This document shows, one piece after another, positions 4,083-8,122 of a DNA stretch of 8,122 nt; the first letter of the stretch is position 1, and each line of letters starts with the position of its first letter. Source of the DNA: an uncultured Bacilli bacterium (GTDB lineage: Bacteria > Bacillota_I > Bacilli_A > RF39 > UBA660). The translations under genes were made by a program, and so were the position numbers. The notes under the pieces were generated by a model. That model worked only from the letters and a program-made list of their open reading frames with translations. It searched no databases and had not been told where the DNA came from. The stretch spans positions 1-8,122 of the forward strand of contig CATOJL010000061.1 of assembly GCA_951800155.1 (NCBI GenBank). Reading direction: 5' to 3'.

Positions 4083-6569
4083 ATGAAATTTTTAAAAAGA
4101 ATTTTTGATACAGAATATAAAGAATTAGAGAAATTTAAAAAAGTAGCACAAGATATTATTGCTTTAGATGAAGAATATACAAAATTGACAGATGAAGAAT
4201 TGAAAGAAAAAACAACAGAGTTTAAAGAAAGGCTTGAGGGAGGAGAAACACTAGAAGATATTAAAGTAGAAGCTTTCGCAACTGTTCGTGAAGCTGCTTA
4301 CCGTGTGATGGGAGAAAAACCTTATTTTGTTCAAATTGTGGGTGGACTTGCGATTCATGAAGGAAATATTGCTGAGATGCGTACAGGTGAAGGTAAAACT
4401 TTGACTTCAACACTACCAGCTTATTTAAATGCCTTAACTGGTGAGGGAGTACATATTATTACAGTTAACGAGTATTTAGCAGAAAGAGATGCCGAATGGA
4501 TGGGACAAATTTATCGTTTCTTAGGTTTAACTGTAGGTATTAATTATCGTGAGCTTACGCCAAGTGAAAAAAAGCAAGTTTATTCTTGTGATATCACTTA
4601 TACAACGAACAATGAGGTAGGATTTGACTATTTACGTGATAATATGGTGGTGAAGGCACAGGATAGGGTGCAAAGACCACTTAATTTTGCTATTATTGAT
4701 GAGGTAGATTCCATTTTAATTGATGAGGCAAGAACACCATTAATTATATCTGGTGGGCGAATGGATTCTGCCAACTTATATATGGATACAGATAAGTTTG
4801 TAAAGTCATTAAAGGAAAACAACGGGTATATTTATGATGAAAAAACGAAGGCCGTTACTTTAGATAATGAGGGAATGAAATTAGGAGAAAAATATTTTAA
4901 GGTGGATAATTTGTATGACATTAGTAATACGAATCTTGTCCATTTTATTACACAGGCATTAAAGGCAAATTATGCAATGAAATGTGATGTTGATTATGTT
5001 GTTAAAGAGGGAAGAGTGATTATTGTAGATCCTTTTACGGGTCGTTTAATGGAAGGACGTACTTTCTCAGATGGATTACATCAAGCTATTGAGGCAAAAG
5101 AAGGTGTGGAAATTCAAAGAGAAATGAAAACGTTAGCAACTATTACTTTCCAAAATTTGTTTAGAATGTATAAAAAACTTTCTGGTATGACAGGTACAGC
5201 AAAAACAGAAGAAGAAGAATTTAGAGATATTTATAATATGTATGTTATTCAAATTCCTACAAATAGACCAGTGGCAAGAGTAGACTATGGTGATTTAATT
5301 TTTACAACAAAAAAGGGAAAATATAAAGCAATTGTAAGTGAAATTAAAGAGCGTCATGCTACAGGACAACCAGTTTTAGTAGGAACCATTGCAGTAGAAA
5401 CAAGTGAACTATTAAGTTCTATGTTAAAAAAAGAAGGAATTAAACATGAGGTATTAAATGCAAAGAATCATGCTCGTGAAGCAGAGATCATTGCTCATGC
5501 AGGTGAAAAAGGTGCAGTAACAATTGCAACAAACATGGCTGGTCGTGGGACAGATATTAAGATTAGTGAAGAGGTAAAAGAACTTGGAGGTTTATTTGTC
5601 ATTGGAACGGAACGTCATGAATCAAGACGTATTGATAACCAGTTGCGTGGGCGATCTGGTCGTCAAGGGGATCCAGGAGCGTCTCAGTTTTGTGTATCGT
5701 TTGAAGATGAATTAATGGTACGTTTTGGTGGAGAGCGTGCAAAAGCTGCTCTGGCTCGTGTAGGAGCAGATGAAGATATGTCCCTTCGTCTTGGTTTTGT
5801 ATCTAGATCAGTTGAATCTGCGCAAAAAAGAATTGAGGGAAACAACTTTGATTCTAGAAAGAATTTATTACAATACGATGATGTAATTAATAAACAAAGA
5901 GAGTATATCTATGAAAGAAGAAATGAAATTTTAGATTCTGAGTCAATTCATGATATTGTTTTAGAAACTTTTAAGAACTTTATTTCTAGTTTTGTGCAAG
6001 ATCATATAGCACCTGAGGATCGCTTAACGGAAGAGGATTTAAAAGAGATTTTAGAATATACAAATGAGCATTTATTGAAGAAGAAAATGACATTGGAAGA
6101 GATGAATGACAACATTGATGAATTGATTATTTCTATTTATGATAGAACTGTTAAAGAATATGAAGAGAAATTAAGTGTATTGCCTGATGAAATAACAAAT
6201 GAATTTGAAAAAGCAATTATGCTTCGAGTAATAGATACTAGATGGACGAATCATATTAGTACGATGTCTAATTTAAGAGAAGGTATTGGTTTACGTGGAT
6301 ATACAGAAAATCCGCTTAGAGCATATACAGTAGAAGGCTATGAACTTTATGAGCAATTATTAGATGCAATTGATAATGAAGTGACCCTATTCTTAATTAA
6401 TGCACAGATAAGACAAAATGTAGAAAGAGAACAAGTTATTAAAGGTGAGGCCGTAAATGATCAAACTAAATTAAATAAGAAAGGTCCAAAAAAAGTAAAT
6501 AAAGTAGGTAGAAATGATTTATGTCCTTGTGGCTCAGGTAAGAAATATAAAAATTGTTGTGGTAAATAG
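4083..6569 (+). CDS. secA: Preprotein translocase ATPase SecA
   Basis: An 828-residue motor protein that drives unfolded secretory proteins through SecYEG at the membrane using ATP. Visible parts: Walker A in MRTGEGKT (99-106), Walker B DEVDS (206-210), a pre-protein cross-linking region at about 215-345, the second helicase half with NMAGRGTDI (484-492) and the motif VI segment QLRGRSGRQGD (520-530), helical scaffold and wing regions, and a C-terminal zinc finger with Cys814, Cys816, Cys825 and Cys826, which in the family binds SecB or ribosomes. Start ATG 4083 follows AAAGG (4069-4073) by nine bases and gives the usual N-terminus MKFLKRIFD. A 29-residue upstream extension of the frame crosses the hpf terminator and the secA promoter, so it is not used. 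The gene is complete. Arginine codons are often CGT, unlike the integrase downstream. Confidence 0.98.
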   Translation: MKFLKRIFDTEYKELEKFKKVAQDIIALDEEYTKLTDEELKEKTTEFKERLEGGETLEDIKVEAFATVREAAYRVMGEKPYFVQIVGGLAIHEGNIAEMRTGEGKTLTSTLPAYLNALTGEGVHIITVNEYLAERDAEWMGQIYRFLGLTVGINYRELTPSEKKQVYSCDITYTTNNEVGFDYLRDNMVVKAQDRVQRPLNFAIIDEVDSILIDEARTPLIISGGRMDSANLYMDTDKFVKSLKENNGYIYDEKTKAVTLDNEGMKLGEKYFKVDNLYDISNTNLVHFITQALKANYAMKCDVDYVVKEGRVIIVDPFTGRLMEGRTFSDGLHQAIEAKEGVEIQREMKTLATITFQNLFRMYKKLSGMTGTAKTEEEEFRDIYNMYVIQIPTNRPVARVDYGDLIFTTKKGKYKAIVSEIKERHATGQPVLVGTIAVETSELLSSMLKKEGIKHEVLNAKNHAREAEIIAHAGEKGAVTIATNMAGRGTDIKISEEVKELGGLFVIGTERHESRRIDNQLRGRSGRQGDPGASQFCVSFEDELMVRFGGERAKAALARVGADEDMSLRLGFVSRSVESAQKRIEGNNFDSRKNLLQYDDVINKQREYIYERRNEILDSESIHDIVLETFKNFISSFVQDHIAPEDRLTEEDLKEILEYTNEHLLKKKMTLEEMNDNIDELIISIYDRTVKEYEEKLSVLPDEITNEFEKAIMLRVIDTRWTNHISTMSNLREGIGLRGYTENPLRAYTVEGYELYEQLLDAIDNEVTLFLINAQIRQNVEREQVIKGEAVNDQTKLNKKGPKKVNKVGRNDLCPCGSGKKYKNCCGK

Positions 6570-6571
6570 TC

Positions 6572-6600
6572 TTTAAACCCTTTATTTATAAGGGTTTAAA
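6572..6600. other. Palindrome after secA, weak terminator candidate
   Basis: TTTAAACCCTT (6572-6582) and AAGGGTTTAAA (6590-6600) form a perfect 11-bp stem with a 7-base loop three bases after the secA stop. Only three Ts follow the GC core, so it is a weak intrinsic terminator. It may be the native secA terminator altered by insertion, or a recombination core site. Confidence 0.5.
6578..6598 (+). repeat. 21-bp palindromic repeat, copy 1
   Basis: CCCTTTA, five bases (TTTAT), then AAGGGTTTA. The arms are identical to those at 6704-6724 while the central five bases differ. An inverted-arm site with a variable centre resembles a tyrosine recombinase core site, but this is only an inference from shape and position beside an integrase. 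Confidence 0.5.
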
Positions 6601-6650
6601 AAATAATAAAAATTTTAAAAAGACTATAAATCACATAAAAATTATAAAAA

Positions 6651-6748
6651 ATACCTCATTTTGTCCTCGTTTTAAAAAAAATGAGGACAGAAACCTCAAA
6701 AATCCCTTTAAAATCAAGGGTTTATGAATGAGGACAAAAATGAGGTAT
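6651..6748. repeat. Nested long inverted repeats upstream of integrase
   Basis: The outer arms 6651-6668 and 6730-6748 are complementary over 18 bp apart from one extra A in the right arm. Inside, GTCCTCGTTTT (6663-6673) also pairs with AAAATGAGGAC (6678-6688) as an 11-bp hairpin with an AAAA loop, using part of the same left arm. ATGAGGACA occurs directly at 6681-6689 and 6728-6736, with a near-perfect inverted copy at 6661-6669. The two pairings exclude each other. This could be a set of arm-type protein sites, an RNA switch or a terminator-like structure. Confidence 0.65.
6704..6724 (+). repeat. 21-bp palindromic repeat, copy 2
   Basis: CCCTTTA, five bases (AAATC), then AAGGGTTTA, 126 bp to the right of copy 1. 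It lies within the loop of the long inverted repeat 6651-6748. Confidence 0.5.
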
Positions 6749-6758
6749 AAATTTATAG

Positions 6759-6790
6759 ATGTCAACATTTCCTAATTGTTGGCATTTTTT
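6759..6790 (+). terminator. Terminator upstream of integrase
   Basis: ATGTCAACA (6759-6767) pairs with TGTTGGCAT (6777-6785) over nine base pairs with one G-U and a 9-base loop, followed by T5 (T6 counting the last stem base). It is the strongest terminator between secA and the integrase and would shield the integrase from secA read-through. Only 35 bp separate it from the integrase start, and I found no convincing promoter there. Confidence 0.75.
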
Positions 6791-6825
6791 AGTCTTTACA
6801 GATAACTTTGTAAGATGTTGAAGTT

Positions 6826-8097
6826 ATGGTAAAAGTACAAATAAAAAAAAGAGGGAAGTATTATCAATATACGTTTGAAATAGCTCCCCAAGACGGAAAA
6901 AGAAAGTGGATAACAAAGTCTGGTTTTAAAACAAAACCAGAAGCAGAAAGAGAAGGGTTGAAAGCACTTAATGAGTATTTAGAAACAGGTCATAGTTTTA
7001 AACCTTCAGAAATTTCATATAGTGATTATTTAGATTATTGGATGGAAGAGTATTGTTATATAAATCTAAAGCATAGAACCATTGAAACTTATAAGTATAT
7101 TATTAAAAATCATTTAAAACCTCGATTAGGAATGTATAGAATATCACAAATTACAACAGCAACAATACAAGAAGCAATAAATGATATATATGTCGAAAGA
7201 GGTTTTGCAAAAAGTTATATGAAGAGTATACTTAAAGTTATAAAATCTTCTTTTGATTATGCAGCAGAAATAGTAAATTTTATAAAATATGATCCTTCCA
7301 TAAAGGTTAAAGTTCCAAAGTATGATGAGCCAGATGGAGATCCAGTACATATTTTTACTAAGGAAGAAATAGACTTAATATTTAATAGTGTTAAGAATAA
7401 TCATTGTGTTTATTATGCGTTTTTAACTGCATATCATACTGGGCTTCGTATATCTGAAGTATTTGGACTAACATGGGAAGATATAGATTTAGAAAATAAA
7501 AAAATCCACGTTAGAAGAAATATTGTTAAAAAAAATCAGGCAGGTGGTACTAAAAAAAGGCATATAAGTGGAAATTCTACTACAGTATGGTATTATGGTA
7601 CATGTAAAACAGCTAATAGTTATAGAACAATAGATATAGGAGATACACTTGTAGCTGCATTAAAAAAATATAAAGAAGAGCAAGAAATATTTAAGGAAAT
7701 GTATGGAGATATGTATATGAAACATTATAAGAAAATAGTAGAAAATCCATATACTAAGAAACCAGAGACAAAAATAGTTAATGCCTATGCTGAAATTGAT
7801 GTTGCATTACCAGAAGCACACTTGGTATTTTTAAAAGATAATGGTATATTTGAAGGAACAGATAGTTGTAAACACGCATTTAAAGTAATTCACTATCAAT
7901 TAGGAATACAAGGTAGATTTCACGATTTTAGAGATACTCACGCAACAAGGCTGATTGAAGCAGGTGCAGATATAAAAGCAGTATCAAAAAGATTAGGACA
8001 TAGTACAGTAGAATTTACTTATAATATTTATGTAAGAGTTACTACTAAGATGGAAGAAGAAATAGTAAATAAATTTGAAGAATATTTAGCAGCATAA
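6826..8097 (+). CDS. Tyrosine recombinase / phage-type integrase
   Basis: A 423-residue site-specific recombinase of the phage or conjugative-element type. The N-terminus (about 1-55, basic and beta-rich with GKYYQYTFEIA and KWITKSGFKTKPEAE) looks like an AP2-like arm-binding domain, followed by a SAM-like core-binding domain (about 62-160) and the catalytic domain (about 175-420). Catalytic residues: Arg208 (TGLRISE), probable Lys261 (CKTANSYRTI), His366 and Arg369 (HDFRDTHATRL), His392 (LGHSTV) and nucleophile Tyr402 (YNIYVRV). All are present, so the enzyme looks active. Start ATG 6826 has no good Shine-Dalgarno site, and TAA 6811-6813 blocks an upstream extension, so expression may be low. 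Arginine is mostly AGA, unlike secA, which fits acquired DNA. It is read away from secA, with another gene apparently following. Confidence 0.93.
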   Translation: MVKVQIKKRGKYYQYTFEIAPQDGKRKWITKSGFKTKPEAEREGLKALNEYLETGHSFKPSEISYSDYLDYWMEEYCYINLKHRTIETYKYIIKNHLKPRLGMYRISQITTATIQEAINDIYVERGFAKSYMKSILKVIKSSFDYAAEIVNFIKYDPSIKVKVPKYDEPDGDPVHIFTKEEIDLIFNSVKNNHCVYYAFLTAYHTGLRISEVFGLTWEDIDLENKKIHVRRNIVKKNQAGGTKKRHISGNSTTVWYYGTCKTANSYRTIDIGDTLVAALKKYKEEQEIFKEMYGDMYMKHYKKIVENPYTKKPETKIVNAYAEIDVALPEAHLVFLKDNGIFEGTDSCKHAFKVIHYQLGIQGRFHDFRDTHATRLIEAGADIKAVSKRLGHSTVEFTYNIYVRVTTKMEEEIVNKFEEYLAA

Positions 8098-8110
8098 TTA
8101 TAAAATAGAA

Positions 8111-8116
8111 AAGGAG
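8111..8116 (+). promoter_or_regulatory. Shine-Dalgarno site of a downstream gene
   Basis: AAGGAG followed by AAAGGT at the window edge, 13 bases after the integrase stop. It implies another plus-strand gene starting at or just beyond 8122, in the same direction as the integrase, so the mobile element continues to the right. Confidence 0.6.
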
Positions 8117-8122
8117 AAAGGT

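Noticed and set aside
4628..4822. Minus-strand open frame inside secA, and another at 7144-7350 inside the integrase
   Set aside because: Antisense shadows of well-supported genes, with low-complexity translations and no start signals.
6567..6798. TAGTCTTTA at 6567-6575 and 6790-6798 as a target-site duplication around a small element
   Set aside because: No terminal inverted repeats lie inside the pair, one copy includes the secA stop codon, and a 9-bp AT-rich match over this distance can be chance.
1..8122. tRNA, rRNA, CRISPR array or IS element
   Set aside because: No cloverleaf, rRNA segment, regularly spaced repeats, transposase or terminal inverted repeats were seen on either strand.

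Overview
The window comes from a low-GC Gram-positive bacterium (Bacillota; Clostridia or an Erysipelotrichia-like lineage fit best, but I cannot name a genus). The evidence is strong AT bias, purine-rich Shine-Dalgarno sites, a long-form ribosome hibernation factor next to secA, a C-terminal zinc-finger SecA, and agr-type peptide quorum sensing.

Left part (1-2837): an agr-type cyclic-peptide quorum-sensing locus that has been rearranged. A complete AgrC-like receptor kinase (744-2051, +) faces a short agrB-agrD operon (2837-2060, -). The autoinducer precursor AgrD is a 40-residue gene. The stop codons of the kinase and agrD lie in opposite arms of one hairpin that looks like a bidirectional terminator. 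The first 127 bases of the window are an exact copy of 1969-2095 (kinase 3' end, terminator, agrD 3' end), so another copy of the kinase probably lies just to the left and the unit may be tandemly duplicated with a 1968-bp period. Just before the kinase, and overlapping it, is a 45-codon frame that reads like the last part of a LytTR DNA-binding domain, probably the stump of an AgrA-like response regulator. No intact response regulator is present. Between the duplication junction and this stump is what looks like a complete, compact type I toxin-antitoxin module: a 30-residue membrane peptide with its own promoter and terminator, and a convergent antisense RNA of about 110 nt whose promoter, 5' hairpin and terminator can all be read.

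Middle (2838-6569): ordinary core genes, each with its own promoter. These are a cold-shock domain protein (3178-3393), long-form hibernation factor hpf (3457-3987) and the translocase ATPase secA (4083-6569). Compact terminators follow cspA and hpf.

Right part (6570-8122): about 250 bp of nested palindromes and repeats, then a tyrosine-family integrase (6826-8097) and the Shine-Dalgarno site of a further gene. In many Bacillota secA is followed by prfB. Here an integrative element appears to begin instead, and two 21-bp palindromes with conserved arms and different 5-bp centres upstream of the integrase are candidate recombination core sites.

How the parts work together: AgrB would process AgrD into a secreted cyclic peptide that the kinase senses, but signal output needs a response regulator from elsewhere (a left-hand copy or another locus). 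The toxin-antitoxin pair sits inside the possibly duplicated agr unit and could help stabilise it. The core genes serve stress and ribosome homeostasis and protein export, and are not obviously linked to agr.
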